From Bacteroides faecis MAJ27 (GTDB lineage Bacteria > Bacteroidota > Bacteroidia > Bacteroidales > Bacteroidaceae): a stretch of 64,000 bases of DNA. Positions 35,840 through 45,295 of this stretch are shown piece by piece. Each line of letters opens with the position of its first letter. The first letter of the stretch is position 1. The position numbers and the translations under genes are program-made. Where the stretch lies: positions 1 to 64,000 of the forward strand of contig NZ_FNNN01000002.1 of assembly GCF_900106755.1 (NCBI RefSeq). The letters run 5' to 3'. The notes beneath the pieces are model-generated. The model saw nothing but the letters and a program-made list of their open reading frames with translations, searched no databases and was not told where the DNA came from.

Positions 35840-36718
35840 ATGAAAAAGTACTTTCCATCCTCTGAACTGATTATCAACGAAGACGGCTCGGTATTCCATC
35901 TTCACGTAAAGCCTGAATGGCTGGCAGATAAAGTGATCCTTGTAGGAGATCCCGGACGTGTAGCACTCGTAGCTTCTCACTTTGAAAACAAAGAATGCGA
36001 AGTGGAAAGCCGCGAATTCAAAACAATCACGGGTACATATAAAGGTAAACGAATCACAGTGGTTTCTACCGGAATTGGTTGCGATAATATCGACATCGTT
36101 ATGAACGAACTGGATGCGCTTGCCAACATCGACTTCGAGACACGGGAAGAAAAAGAAAAGTTCCGCCAACTGGAGTTAGTACGTATCGGTACATGTGGCG
36201 GATTGCAGCCAAATACTCCGGTAGGCACCTTCGTCTGCTCACAGAAATCTATCGGTTTCGACGGATTATTGAATTTCTATGCCGGACGTAATGCGGTATG
36301 CGATCTTCCTTTCGAACGTGCTTTCCTTAATCACATGGGCTGGTCGGGAAATATGTGTGCCCCTGCGCCTTATGTTATCGATGCCAGTGAAGAACTGATT
36401 GACCGGATCGCTAAAAAAGATATGGTACGCGGTGTAACTATCGCTGCAGGAGGCTTCTTTGGACCACAAGGACGTGAACTCCGCATTCCATTAGCAGACC
36501 CGAAACAAAATGATAAGATTGAAGCATTTGAATATAAAGGCTTTAAGATTACCAACTTCGAAATGGAGAGTTCGGCACTTGCAGGACTTAGCCGACTGAT
36601 GGGACATAAGGCGATGACCGTCTGTATGGTGATAGCCAACCGACTAATCAAAGAGGCTAATACCGGATATAAGAATACGATCGATACACTGATTCAGACT
36701 GTGCTCGATAGGATATAG
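35840..36718 (+). CDS. Nucleoside (uridine) phosphorylase
   Basis: The 292-residue protein has the phosphorylase-I family motifs: GDPGR near 38 (phosphate site), GTG-like STGIGCDN near 77, RIGTCGG near 118 and the ribose/base-binding NFEMESSALAGL near 245. It splits uridine-type nucleosides to base and ribose-1-phosphate in the cytoplasm for salvage. From memory, its B. thetaiotaomicron counterpart (BT_4554) was reported to convert the antiviral brivudine to bromovinyluracil; this identity needs checking. Monocistronic; terminator at 36740-36785. Confidence 0.85.
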   Translation: MKKYFPSSELIINEDGSVFHLHVKPEWLADKVILVGDPGRVALVASHFENKECEVESREFKTITGTYKGKRITVVSTGIGCDNIDIVMNELDALANIDFETREEKEKFRQLELVRIGTCGGLQPNTPVGTFVCSQKSIGFDGLLNFYAGRNAVCDLPFERAFLNHMGWSGNMCAPAPYVIDASEELIDRIAKKDMVRGVTIAAGGFFGPQGRELRIPLADPKQNDKIEAFEYKGFKITNFEMESSALAGLSRLMGHKAMTVCMVIANRLIKEANTGYKNTIDTLIQTVLDRI

Positions 36719-36739
36719 GATAATATCAATTACAATGTA

Positions 36740-36785
36740 AGACCTTCACTAAAACCATTAATGATCCTTTAGTGAAGGTCTTTTT
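36740..36785. terminator. Bidirectional terminator between udp-like gene and DUF2075 gene
   Basis: AGACCTTCACTAAA (36740-36753) pairs with TTTAGTGAAGGTCT (36768-36781), followed by T's. It separates convergent genes. Confidence 0.85.
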
Positions 36786-36823
36786 ATTGATTCATATATA
36801 AAGTTTCAAATAAGAGGAATATT

Positions 36824-38575
36824 TTAGCCTTTGGTGCGATGAGGAACAAAGGTAAAGAATCTTTTAAAGTAATCTCTCAAAGATTCATTGCACACATAGA
36901 TATAAGTTCCGTACATACCTCTTTCCAAAAGAGTAGCATAAATATTCTTTATATAATTACGCAATATTTTTTCATCCACCTTTTCTTTGCCTTTGGCATC
37001 TTGATACATATCCTTAGATACAGTAATAATATTATTTATAGGATCATAGTCTATCTCCCAACCTATTATCACACCTGCATAATTTAAATCATACCCCTGC
37101 GTCGTATGTATACAGCCTATCTCATTAATTGAATTTTCTGAGTTTATCCAGTCTCTTTGGGTAGTATTCCAAATGTACTTATGCGCATTATTTACCTCGT
37201 ATTTGTTTTCTATCTCAATATCATATAATCCTTCTTTTTGAATTTTAGACAGTTTCATTTTGTGCGTCTTCCAAGGCCAGGCATACCCCGCCATATTCCG
37301 ACAGAGCCCCATTTTATTATTTTTCTCTTTAATTGCAGATACCATGTCTTCAACATCCTCAAACAACAGTAGTTCATAGGATGAACCAAAAGTGAGCATT
37401 TCTTCTTGTTGACACTCCAATATATTGTTAATATATTCTATGTAATCATTTCCACCCTTACACCTCATCTGAGAAGTAAGCTTATAGTTCCGGGTATCCT
37501 CTTGCTGAGACAATGAGAAAAATCTTAGTGCTTCCACATCAGAAGGCTTCACCGATTGTCTGGAATCATAAAAGAATAGCTGATACCGGCTTTTTTTCAG
37601 TATCCAGTCCAATTCCGTCGCTTCTTCATCTAACTCTAATGCCTTGTTAGCTTTATCATACGATCCATAATTAAATAATGCACGACGACGCCTCAAACGA
37701 TGTGATTCATCAACAATCAGAAGATCATATAAACCTTCACCCGAGTTGGCAACATCTTCGGGGCTAAGTACCATTTTAGAATCAAGTCCCTGTATTCCAT
37801 CAAAAACTTTTTTCAATGTCTCACGAAAACTTTGTGTAGGAACTACATACCCAACTCTTAAGTTCGGGCTCAAATGGCCAATTATATAACTAAGATTCTC
37901 ATCCAATGCTTCTTCTTCCGCAGTCCATGCAGGTGAACTCTTTGCATCAATCAACAGCTTCAGCAAATAAATTCCAAGAATAGACTTACCGGTACCTGCC
38001 CCTCCATCAATTATAAAAGAACGGGATTGATTATTATTCCCTAAATCATATTTCAGATCGGTAAGAATTTGCACAGCAACATTAAATTGGTCCAAATTCA
38101 AAATCTTATATGGAGAATATTTAAATAAGTCTTGATTCTCAAGAAGAGTAATTCCATGCCTGACAACACCTTCATCCTGAAGAAGCTGCCAAATGTGTCT
38201 GAACTCTCTCTGATATTCATCACGCAAATAATAGTTATGAACATGCTGGCCACCATTGCCATTCTGGAGTCTATATTTACCATCAGCTACAATATATCCG
38301 ATAAGAAACGCTTCAAGATCCAGGATTACAGATTTATTAAAGACTTTATTAAAGATAATATATATGTTTTTCAAAGCTCTGCGTTCGGTATTATTCCAAT
38401 GATCACAAATCCTGGTACATATATTTGTAGACTCTCCTATATAGGCTTGTCCCTTTTCATCATCCTCGATAATATATACAACAGGCCATCTATCTTTGAA
38501 GGCAGCTTTTACTTTAGAAAAATGTTCCTTCTCAAAGGTACATTTTAAGATTTGAGTTTCTTGTTTGAATATCAT
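36824..38575 (-). CDS. GIY-YIG/DUF2075 nuclease-ATPase, possible defence protein
   Basis: The 583-residue protein joins an N-terminal GIY-YIG-like nuclease (PVVYIIEDDEKGQAYIGES, about 30-52, then a DLEAFLIGYI Glu segment near 100) to a superfamily-1-like ATPase. Walker A is DGGAGTGKS near 190, Walker B LLIVDESHRL near 280, and a late IHTTQGYDLNYAGVIIG helicase motif lies near 490. This is the DUF2075 (Schlafen-related) arrangement found in prokaryotic defence islands and as lone genes. It is flanked by terminators and stands alone. A role in phage or DNA-damage response is plausible but unproven. Confidence 0.75.
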   Translation of the reverse strand: MIFKQETQILKCTFEKEHFSKVKAAFKDRWPVVYIIEDDEKGQAYIGESTNICTRICDHWNNTERRALKNIYIIFNKVFNKSVILDLEAFLIGYIVADGKYRLQNGNGGQHVHNYYLRDEYQREFRHIWQLLQDEGVVRHGITLLENQDLFKYSPYKILNLDQFNVAVQILTDLKYDLGNNNQSRSFIIDGGAGTGKSILGIYLLKLLIDAKSSPAWTAEEEALDENLSYIIGHLSPNLRVGYVVPTQSFRETLKKVFDGIQGLDSKMVLSPEDVANSGEGLYDLLIVDESHRLRRRRALFNYGSYDKANKALELDEEATELDWILKKSRYQLFFYDSRQSVKPSDVEALRFFSLSQQEDTRNYKLTSQMRCKGGNDYIEYINNILECQQEEMLTFGSSYELLLFEDVEDMVSAIKEKNNKMGLCRNMAGYAWPWKTHKMKLSKIQKEGLYDIEIENKYEVNNAHKYIWNTTQRDWINSENSINEIGCIHTTQGYDLNYAGVIIGWEIDYDPINNIITVSKDMYQDAKGKEKVDEKILRNYIKNIYATLLERGMYGTYIYVCNESLRDYFKRFFTFVPHRTKG

Positions 38576-38662
38576 AGTTCAGAATATCATTAAGTATTTC
38601 TTCTTTGTTTCATTTTGTGTTACAATACCGACACAATGCAAATATCGGAAAATAAAATAAGA

Positions 38663-38704
38663 AATGGCTTGAACCATACGTCAAAATGTATGCCTCAAGC
38701 CATT
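38663..38704. terminator. Hairpin terminator
   Basis: AATGGCTTGA (38663-38672) pairs with TCAAGCCATT (38695-38704) with an inner ATAC/GTAT stem. T-rich sequence follows on both strands. It ends the oxidoreductase transcript on the minus strand. Confidence 0.75.
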
Positions 38705-38764
38705 ATTTTTACTTGTTAACTCAAATTTTACACAAGCAAATTTATATAATGATTAACCTCTTAA

Positions 38765-39424
38765 TCAATAGCCAATTGTAAATCTCTCCTGATGATGTTT
38801 GGGATGTTCCAACTCGTCAATCATCGCAGCCGCATAGTCTTCTACAGAAATATGGCTGTTACCCACGATGTCCACAATCATATCATCTTTGCCCAAACGA
38901 TAACGTCCGGTGCGCACTCCCGGTCTCATATCTGCTGCCGGAGAGAAAAATACCCAGTCTATCTCTTTCTCCTTCATCAGGAAGTTCAAATAAAATTCTC
39001 CTAAAGCTTTAACTCCGGGCAGAATATTTTCAGGAACTTCACCCGAATCCATCAGTCGCAATCCCGGCGCAATAAACAGTGATCCGGCACCACCCACCAT
39101 CAGAAAGCGATTCACCCCTGCTTTCTTCACTCCATCAATGATAGTCAGATACACTTTGATGGTTTCGTCATATATATCAGGATTATTCCATCCCGGATTG
39201 AATGCACTGATTACAGCATCGGCTCCTTTACAAACTTCGCATACTTCATCGAGTGAAGAGACATCCGCTTTCTTTACTTTCAGATGCTCGTTCTCTATCT
39301 TTATTTTTTCGGGATGACGAACTACGGCTGTCACTTCAAAGCCACGATTCAACGCCTCATTCAACAGAGCAGAACCAACAAAGCCGCTAGCCCCTATGAG
39401 GACTATCTTTTTCACTTTCTCCAT
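38765..39424 (-). CDS. NAD(P)-binding oxidoreductase (atypical short-chain/NmrA type)
   Basis: The 219-residue Rossmann protein has the dinucleotide motif GASGFVGS at about 12-19, and AVVRHPEKI and GADAVISAFNPG blocks, as in the YwnB/NAD(P)H-binding family. There is no classical YxxxK catalytic pair. It may act on a flavin or quinone or be a redox sensor; the substrate is unknown. Confidence 0.75.
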   Translation of the reverse strand: MEKVKKIVLIGASGFVGSALLNEALNRGFEVTAVVRHPEKIKIENEHLKVKKADVSSLDEVCEVCKGADAVISAFNPGWNNPDIYDETIKVYLTIIDGVKKAGVNRFLMVGGAGSLFIAPGLRLMDSGEVPENILPGVKALGEFYLNFLMKEKEIDWVFFSPAADMRPGVRTGRYRLGKDDMIVDIVGNSHISVEDYAAAMIDELEHPKHHQERFTIGY

Positions 39425-39505
39425 ATTCCAACAAAAATTAGATTGTTATTATTACTTTAATAACAATCTAACTTTCAGAATGTTGGTTTCCTTTTAGAAA
39501 ATTAA

Positions 39506-41413
39506 TTATCCAATATAGGTTTCTATCGTTTCTTTCAGCTTCTCCAAAGAATATGGTTTGGAGATAACAGCATTGCATCCTGCCTGAATAGCTTGTTGTT
39601 GTTCCGTATAGAACGCATAGGCTGTAACTGCAATAATAGGAACCGAAAGAGAAATAGTTCGAATCTTCTCTGTAGCCTGAATGCCATCCATCACAGGCAT
39701 ACGAATATCCATTAATATCAAATCCGGTTTTTCGCGAATAAAACTATTGATTGCTTCCTGTCCGTTACGCACCCACAGGATGGTATACTCTTTCTTCAGT
39801 AAGATATTCAGCTGGGCAAAGTTCGATTCGATATCCTCCACTACCAAAATCTTTTTATGGCGGACAGATTCAGAATCAATCTTAGTAGACAGAGTCCGTT
39901 CGACGACTTCCGCCGGTATCTCCCGATAAGGCAGGTAAAGTGCAAATGTACTTCCTTTTCCCTGTTCTGAACTGACTTCAATACGACCACCCAAGCGTTC
40001 TACAATACTTTTACAAATAGAAAGTCCCAGTCCGGTACCTTGTACAAAGTCATTCAGTTTTTCAAAACGAGTAAAGATTTGAGGAAGTTTCTCTTCCGGG
40101 ATTCCACAGCCTGTATCACTGACAAACAGCTTCAGCCAATCTCCCTCCTGCTTCAATCCTAACGTGATACTCCCCGTTTCAGTATTCTTAATGGCATTGG
40201 ACAAGAAATTGAATAGTACCTGCATCACGCGGTTTCGGTCAGTAGAAGTCCAGAACTCTCCTTGTGGACGGACCACTTTCAAGTCCACATTCAACTTCAT
40301 CTTCAACTGATGCACCTTCTCTACTTCGTCTACCAAGCCGGCTATTTCAACCTGCTGAAAATGCATTTCCGATTTACCGGATTCTATACGGGACAAGTCC
40401 AGAATATCATTGATCAACTGCAACAGCAGATTACTATTCTTCTGAATAATCTCCAGGTATTCATGTTTCTCCTCTTCATTTTCCGTTACAGCCATAATCT
40501 CCGAAAATCCCACAATAGCATTCAGCGGAGTGCGAATCTCGTGACTCATATTCGCCAGAAATACAGACTTCATCCGGTCAGCATCCTCTGCACGACGCTT
40601 AGCTTCTATCAATTCCTCGGAACGGCGAATACGATCACCGATATCGTGTATCAACGCTAGCACAGTGTTACCTTCAAACGGAGCAATGCGTGCCTGAAAA
40701 TAATGTTTACTTCCATCTACTTCCAATGGATACTCTATTTCTTTCAGCTTACCGTCCTGCAGACATTCCCGAATGTTACAGAGAAACAAATCACTTACTT
40801 CCGGAGAATAAATACTTCGTCCGTCTGCTCCTTTCAGTACTTCTACCGGATGTAGCAGAATCGTACCCGGCGCCATCAAGACATCCGTTATAAAGAAGTC
40901 CTCGTCAAAGATGAAGATAAATTCGGGTAAAGCTTCTATTATTTTACGGTTATGTTCTTCTAAATGCTTAATATGCTGTTCTTTTTCACATTGGGAGGTG
41001 ACGTTTACAGTATATGCCAACAGTTTATCCGGATCTCCTTCTTCATTCCCTTTATAAGACAGAAAATGATCCTCCAACCAAATCACTTCACCATGCTCTC
41101 CTACACAACGAACCTGAATCTGAGATGTCTTGGACTCCGAAGCAAGCATATTAGCAAAAGCCGTCTGATAGGTATTCATATCTTCGGGGTAGACGAAACG
41201 ATAGAAATCATCAATATCTTTAAAGACCACTCCTGCCTCTTTCAGTCCTAACATACGGAAGTAATCGTCGGTGAAACTACATTTCCCTGTCGGAATGTCA
41301 TATTCCCATAAAGCAATTTGATGTGCGGCAAGTACAGAAAGTATCTTTTGCGAATTCTCCCGTATGATTTCATTATTCTCATTCGGTGAATATAAATTTG
41401 TATCCGGCTCCAT
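39506..41413 (-). CDS. Hybrid sensor histidine kinase (PAS-PAS-HisKA-HATPase-REC)
   Basis: The 635-residue soluble hybrid kinase has two PAS domains (about 20-130 and 145-255), HisKA with the phosphoacceptor MSHEIRTPLNA near 290, HATPase with NFLSNAIKNT, DTGCGIP and GTGLGLSI, and a C-terminal receiver domain with phosphoacceptor Asp in LILMDIRMP near 566. No transmembrane segment is seen, so it senses a cytoplasmic cue. It lies 132 bp from the divergent mnmE start. No output regulator is adjacent. Confidence 0.9.
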   Translation of the reverse strand: MEPDTNLYSPNENNEIIRENSQKILSVLAAHQIALWEYDIPTGKCSFTDDYFRMLGLKEAGVVFKDIDDFYRFVYPEDMNTYQTAFANMLASESKTSQIQVRCVGEHGEVIWLEDHFLSYKGNEEGDPDKLLAYTVNVTSQCEKEQHIKHLEEHNRKIIEALPEFIFIFDEDFFITDVLMAPGTILLHPVEVLKGADGRSIYSPEVSDLFLCNIRECLQDGKLKEIEYPLEVDGSKHYFQARIAPFEGNTVLALIHDIGDRIRRSEELIEAKRRAEDADRMKSVFLANMSHEIRTPLNAIVGFSEIMAVTENEEEKHEYLEIIQKNSNLLLQLINDILDLSRIESGKSEMHFQQVEIAGLVDEVEKVHQLKMKLNVDLKVVRPQGEFWTSTDRNRVMQVLFNFLSNAIKNTETGSITLGLKQEGDWLKLFVSDTGCGIPEEKLPQIFTRFEKLNDFVQGTGLGLSICKSIVERLGGRIEVSSEQGKGSTFALYLPYREIPAEVVERTLSTKIDSESVRHKKILVVEDIESNFAQLNILLKKEYTILWVRNGQEAINSFIREKPDLILMDIRMPVMDGIQATEKIRTISLSVPIIAVTAYAFYTEQQQAIQAGCNAVISKPYSLEKLKETIETYIG

Positions 41414-41516
41414 AGGCTATAATTGTATTTTGTATGTGTATTGTTTGAATGGCAGCAAATATAAACAAATAAAGCACAAGTTGTGTCTAATCTTATTTTT
41501 TTTACTCAGAAACAAT

Positions 41517-41524
41517 TATCTTTG
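41517..41524 (+). promoter_or_regulatory. mnmE promoter -7 box
   Basis: TATCTTTG matches TAnnTTTG and lies 21 bp before the chosen mnmE start; upstream T-rich sequence could serve as the -33 element. Confidence 0.65.
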
Positions 41525-41545
41525 CATCATCCAAAAAGAAATATA

Positions 41546-42943
41546 ATGAATCAAGATACTATCTGCGCTATTGCTACTGCTCAAGGAGGTGCTATCGGGA
41601 GCATCCGTGTTTCCGGTCCGGAAGCTATTTCTATAACAAGCCACATCTTCCAACCAGCCAAGCCCGGCAAATTACTTAGTGAACAAAAGCCTTATACGCT
41701 GACATTCGGGCGTATTTATAATGGAGAAGAAGTCATAGACGAAGTCCTTGTGAGTCTTTTCCGTGCTCCTCATTCCTATACGGGAGAGGACAGTACAGAA
41801 ATCACATGTCATGGTTCTGCTTATATTCTTCAGCAAGTGATGCAGTTGTTGATTAAGAACGGTTGTCGTATGGCTCAACCGGGAGAATATACCCAACGCG
41901 CATTCCTCAACGGAAAGATGGACTTAAGTCAGGCAGAGGCTGTAGCCGATTTGATTGCATCTTCTTCCGCAGCTACCCATCGTTTGGCTATGAGTCAGAT
42001 GCGGGGAGGTTTTAGTAAAGAGTTAACAGATCTACGCAACAAGTTGCTAAACTTTACTTCCATGATCGAACTGGAACTTGACTTCAGTGAGGAGGACGTG
42101 GAGTTTGCAGATCGTTCGGCATTACGAAAACTCGCAGATGAAATAGAGCAGGTTATCTCCCGACTGGTCCATTCATTCAATGTAGGGAATGCCATTAAGA
42201 ATGGTGTTCCGGTGGCTATCATCGGTGAAACGAATGCGGGAAAATCGACTTTACTGAATGTATTACTGAATGAGGATAAAGCAATCGTCAGTGATATTCA
42301 TGGCACCACACGTGATGTCATTGAAGATACTATTAATATAGGTGGCATCACTTTCCGATTCATTGATACTGCTGGAATCCGGGAAACAAATGATACCATT
42401 GAAAGTCTTGGTATCGAACGTACATTCCAAAAATTGGATCAAGCGGAGATTGTACTTTGGATGATTGATTCATCTGATGCATCTGCCCAGATAAAGCAAT
42501 TATCAGAAAAGATCATTCCTCGTTGTGAAGAGAAGCAACTAATTGTTGTATTCAACAAAGCGGATTTGATTGAGGAAAAGCAGAAAAAAGAATTATCTGC
42601 TTTATTAAAGGACTTTTCTAAAGAATACACGAAATCTATCTTCATATCGGCAAAAGAACGTAGACAGACCGACGAGTTACAAAAGATGCTTATTAATGCA
42701 GCACATCTACCTACGGTAACACAGAATGATATTATTGTGACAAACGTAAGGCATTATGAAGCTTTAAGTAAAGCTTTAGATGCTATTCATCGAGTGCAGA
42801 ATGGGCTTGACACGCATATATCCGGAGATTTTCTTTCACAAGATATACGGGAGTGTATTTTCTTTATTTCAGATATTGCAGGGGAAGTGACGAATGATAT
42901 GGTGCTCCAGAATATTTTTCAGCATTTTTGCATCGGCAAGTAA
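41546..42943 (+). CDS. mnmE: tRNA modification GTPase MnmE, interrupted at its C-terminal codons by an element
   Basis: The product is 465 residues from ATG 41546; earlier in-frame starts overlap the promoter. It has the N-terminal tetrahydrofolate-binding domain, helical domain, GTPase with GETNAGKS (227-234), DTAGI (274-278) and NKAD. It ends in FCIGK, the invariant C-terminus with the catalytic Cys. With MnmG it makes 5-carboxymethylaminomethyluridine at tRNA wobble positions. The last codons (TGC ATC GGC AAG TAA) lie at the left junction of the 20-kb element. The sequence TGC ATC GGG AAA TAA at the right junction (63533-63547) is apparently the displaced native end, so the protein is preserved. 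Confidence 0.9.
   Translation: MNQDTICAIATAQGGAIGSIRVSGPEAISITSHIFQPAKPGKLLSEQKPYTLTFGRIYNGEEVIDEVLVSLFRAPHSYTGEDSTEITCHGSAYILQQVMQLLIKNGCRMAQPGEYTQRAFLNGKMDLSQAEAVADLIASSSAATHRLAMSQMRGGFSKELTDLRNKLLNFTSMIELELDFSEEDVEFADRSALRKLADEIEQVISRLVHSFNVGNAIKNGVPVAIIGETNAGKSTLLNVLLNEDKAIVSDIHGTTRDVIEDTINIGGITFRFIDTAGIRETNDTIESLGIERTFQKLDQAEIVLWMIDSSDASAQIKQLSEKIIPRCEEKQLIVVFNKADLIEEKQKKELSALLKDFSKEYTKSIFISAKERRQTDELQKMLINAAHLPTVTQNDIIVTNVRHYEALSKALDAIHRVQNGLDTHISGDFLSQDIRECIFFISDIAGEVTNDMVLQNIFQHFCIGK
42929..42936. other. Candidate attL core
   Basis: TGCATCGG, encoding CIG of the MnmE C-terminus. Confidence 0.6.
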
Positions 42944-42985
42944 GTGGTGGTTACCAACGATTAGCATATAACATCAATGATTATT

Positions 42986-43008
42986 AAGGCGTTCATTTTG
43001 AACGCCTT
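42986..43008 (+). terminator. Terminator after mnmE
   Basis: AAGGCGTTC and GAACGCCTT pair around five bases, with a T-rich tract following. It sits inside the element and replaces the native mnmE terminator. Confidence 0.8.
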
Positions 43009-43127
43009 TCTTTTTAGCCTTATAAGCGATGGTTATCGTTTATAGGGCTTTTTCAGCTCCTTTTTGTACCGCATTTGTTGCTCGCTTGTTACTCTCCGAT
43101 TTTAGGTCGGAAAGGTCGTGGACACAC

Positions 43128-43155
43128 TGGTACGTCATGGTACGTGGTGGTACGC
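43128..43155. repeat. Three tandem TGGTACGY repeats with 10-bp period
   Basis: TGGTACGT at 43128 and 43138 and TGGTACGC at 43148, each separated by two bases. This is one helical turn spacing, in the element's left end just before the HTH gene. Confidence 0.55.
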
Positions 43156-43192
43156 GATGAAACAGATTTGGCGAAATAAACGGATAAATAAA

Positions 43193-44095
43193 ATGAGTAG
43201 TAGAATCGACATTCAGAAAAGATGTAAGTGGTGCAACGCTGTTTTCACAGCTCATAAGACGACCACAGAGTATTGTTCACACCGATGTGCCAACCTTGCC
43301 TACAAAGACAGGGTTAGGAAACAGCGTATCGAAAGTCTGCAACACGAATTAGGGAAAAGCATAAAGACACCTCCTAATTTGAATAAGGAGTATCTTACTC
43401 CATCAGAAGTAGCCGAGTTATTAAACATTGGGCGTACTTCTATATATCGCTATATCCGCAATGGAATAATCAAAGTAATCCGGTTTGAAAGGAAAACGCT
43501 TGTTCGCAGAGCTGATATAGAAAATATGACTGACTATCTTTCGAAAGAAAACGAGAAGACATCAACAAAAGAGAAAGCCCCTATCACCGACTTCTACACC
43601 ACTGCAGAAGTCAAAGAGAAATACCATGTAAACGAGTCATGGATATTTGCGGTAGCCAAGAAGAACAACATCCCTCGCACTTTCAATCGTGGCAAAACTT
43701 ACTGAAGCAAGAAACATATAGACGCTTATTTTGCCAAGAAAGCCCCGAACCCTGACACTACTGAATGGTACAGCACCCAAGAAATGCAGGAGAAATTCGG
43801 CATGACTTTATCCGCCATCTACTGTTTCGTTTCCAAGAATGCCATTCCGAAGAAGAAAGAGGGAATCATGGTGTACTATTCCAAGAAACATGTGGATATA
43901 GCAAAAGGTATAGCTGCACCCGAAGAACCGCAATATTATACGGTAGCCGAAGCGATGGAGAAGTTCAACCTAACCCGTGACCAACTCTATCATTACGCAA
44001 AATATCATAATATCTCAAAGGTCAAGAAAGGCAAATACACGCTTATCTCCAAGCCAGAACTGGATAAGTTGCTTGCAGCACCGAAGATTGAATAA
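43193..44095 (+). pseudogene. HTH/excisionase-like regulator of the element, interrupted by an in-frame TGA
   Basis: From ATG 43193 the frame encodes a 300-residue protein. A zinc-finger-like CKWCNAVF...YCSHRCANLAYKD (about 10-37) is followed by four excisionase-type HTH segments, for example LTPSEVAELLNIGRTSIYRYIRNG. The frame stops at TGA 43703-43705 within GKTY-stop-SKKHID, then continues in the same frame as YSTQEMQEKFGMTLSAIY and YYTVAEAMEKFNLTRDQLYHYAK to 44095. A single TGG to TGA change (Trp expected) would explain it. Truncated N- or C-terminal products may remain. Such proteins commonly sit beside NBU-type integrases. Confidence 0.75.
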
Positions 44096-44179
44096 GTTAT
44101 TTATCGGTGAATGTACCCACTATCGAATCACCATATTCCTTTGCACCAAACAAATGTAAAACTCTAAATATTAAACAGT

Positions 44180-45286
44180 ATGACACACACATGTACAAAA
44201 GTAACAGTTCGTCAGAGAGCGATTCGGAATAATCGCATCTCCTTGTATCTGGATTATTATCCGGCAGTTCGTAACCCCGAAACGATGCAGATGAGCCGCA
44301 GGGAATATCTCGGTATTTACATCTATGCCCATCCGAAGAACGAAATGGAACGGGAGTTCAACAACGATATGTTGAACAAAGCAGAAGCAATCCGTTGCAT
44401 CCGGGTACAATCACTCATCAATGAAGAATTTGGTTTCTTGGATAAGACCAAGCAAAAAGCCGATTTCCTCGCCTATTTCAAGAAGATGTGTCGGAACAAA
44501 GACCAGAAATGGCAATTCGTCTATCAGCATTTCTACAACTTCGTCAAGGGACAATGTACCTTTGGCGATGTAAATGTAGACTTATGCAAAAAATTCCGTG
44601 AATACTTGCTGAATGCCAAGCAACTCAAACATAGCAACCGACCCATATCCCTCAATTCAGCATCCGGCTACTACTCTACTTTCAGAGGATTATTGAAGAT
44701 TGCCTATCGGGACAAATGGTTTCGTGAGAACATCAATGACTATCTTGATAAGATTGAGCCACAAGATGTGAAGAAAGAGTATCTGACTCTGAACGAAGTG
44801 AAGCAACTCGCAGCCACTCCTTGCGACATCCCCGTATTGAAAGCAGCCTCTTTGTTTGCTTGTCTGACAGGCTTACGCATCAGTGATATTCTAAACCTGC
44901 AATGGGAAGACTTCACTATCGCCCCCGACCAAGGCTATTGTTTACGTATCAGAACACAGAAAACCCAGACGGAAGCGACACTCCCCATCAGTTACGAAGC
45001 CTACGAACTATGCGGCACACCCGGAACAGGCAAGGTTTTCAAGGATTTGAAGCGAAGTATGATTAATTACCCACTGAAAAGCTGGCTCAAAAAGACAGGA
45101 ATAACGAAACCGATAACCTTCCACGGATTTCGTCACTCGTATGCCGTCATACAAATATCCTTAGGTACAGATATTTACACAGTATCAAAGATGCTAACGC
45201 ATAAGAACGTGTCCACAACTCAAATATATGCCGATTTGGTCAATTCCAAGAAGCGAGAAACAGCCAATAAAATATCACTCAAGTAA
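44180..45286 (+). CDS. int: Tyrosine integrase of the mobilisable island
   Basis: The 368-residue integrase has an N-terminal arm-like domain, SAM-like core-binding domain (about 90-180), then GLRISDIL (Arg), HGFRHSYAV (His, Arg) and MLTHKNVSTTQIYADL (His, Tyr nucleophile). Normal size for NBU1/BTF-type integrases. It is downstream of the broken HTH gene and probably targets the mnmE 3' end. Confidence 0.9.
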   Translation: MTHTCTKVTVRQRAIRNNRISLYLDYYPAVRNPETMQMSRREYLGIYIYAHPKNEMEREFNNDMLNKAEAIRCIRVQSLINEEFGFLDKTKQKADFLAYFKKMCRNKDQKWQFVYQHFYNFVKGQCTFGDVNVDLCKKFREYLLNAKQLKHSNRPISLNSASGYYSTFRGLLKIAYRDKWFRENINDYLDKIEPQDVKKEYLTLNEVKQLAATPCDIPVLKAASLFACLTGLRISDILNLQWEDFTIAPDQGYCLRIRTQKTQTEATLPISYEAYELCGTPGTGKVFKDLKRSMINYPLKSWLKKTGITKPITFHGFRHSYAVIQISLGTDIYTVSKMLTHKNVSTTQIYADLVNSKKRETANKISLK

Positions 45287-45295
45287 ATTGTAACT

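Noticed and set aside
43703..43705. TGA as a selenocysteine or recoded codon
   Set aside because: No selenocysteine-type stem-loop was evident after it, Bacteroides uses standard decoding, and a Trp to stop change is simpler.
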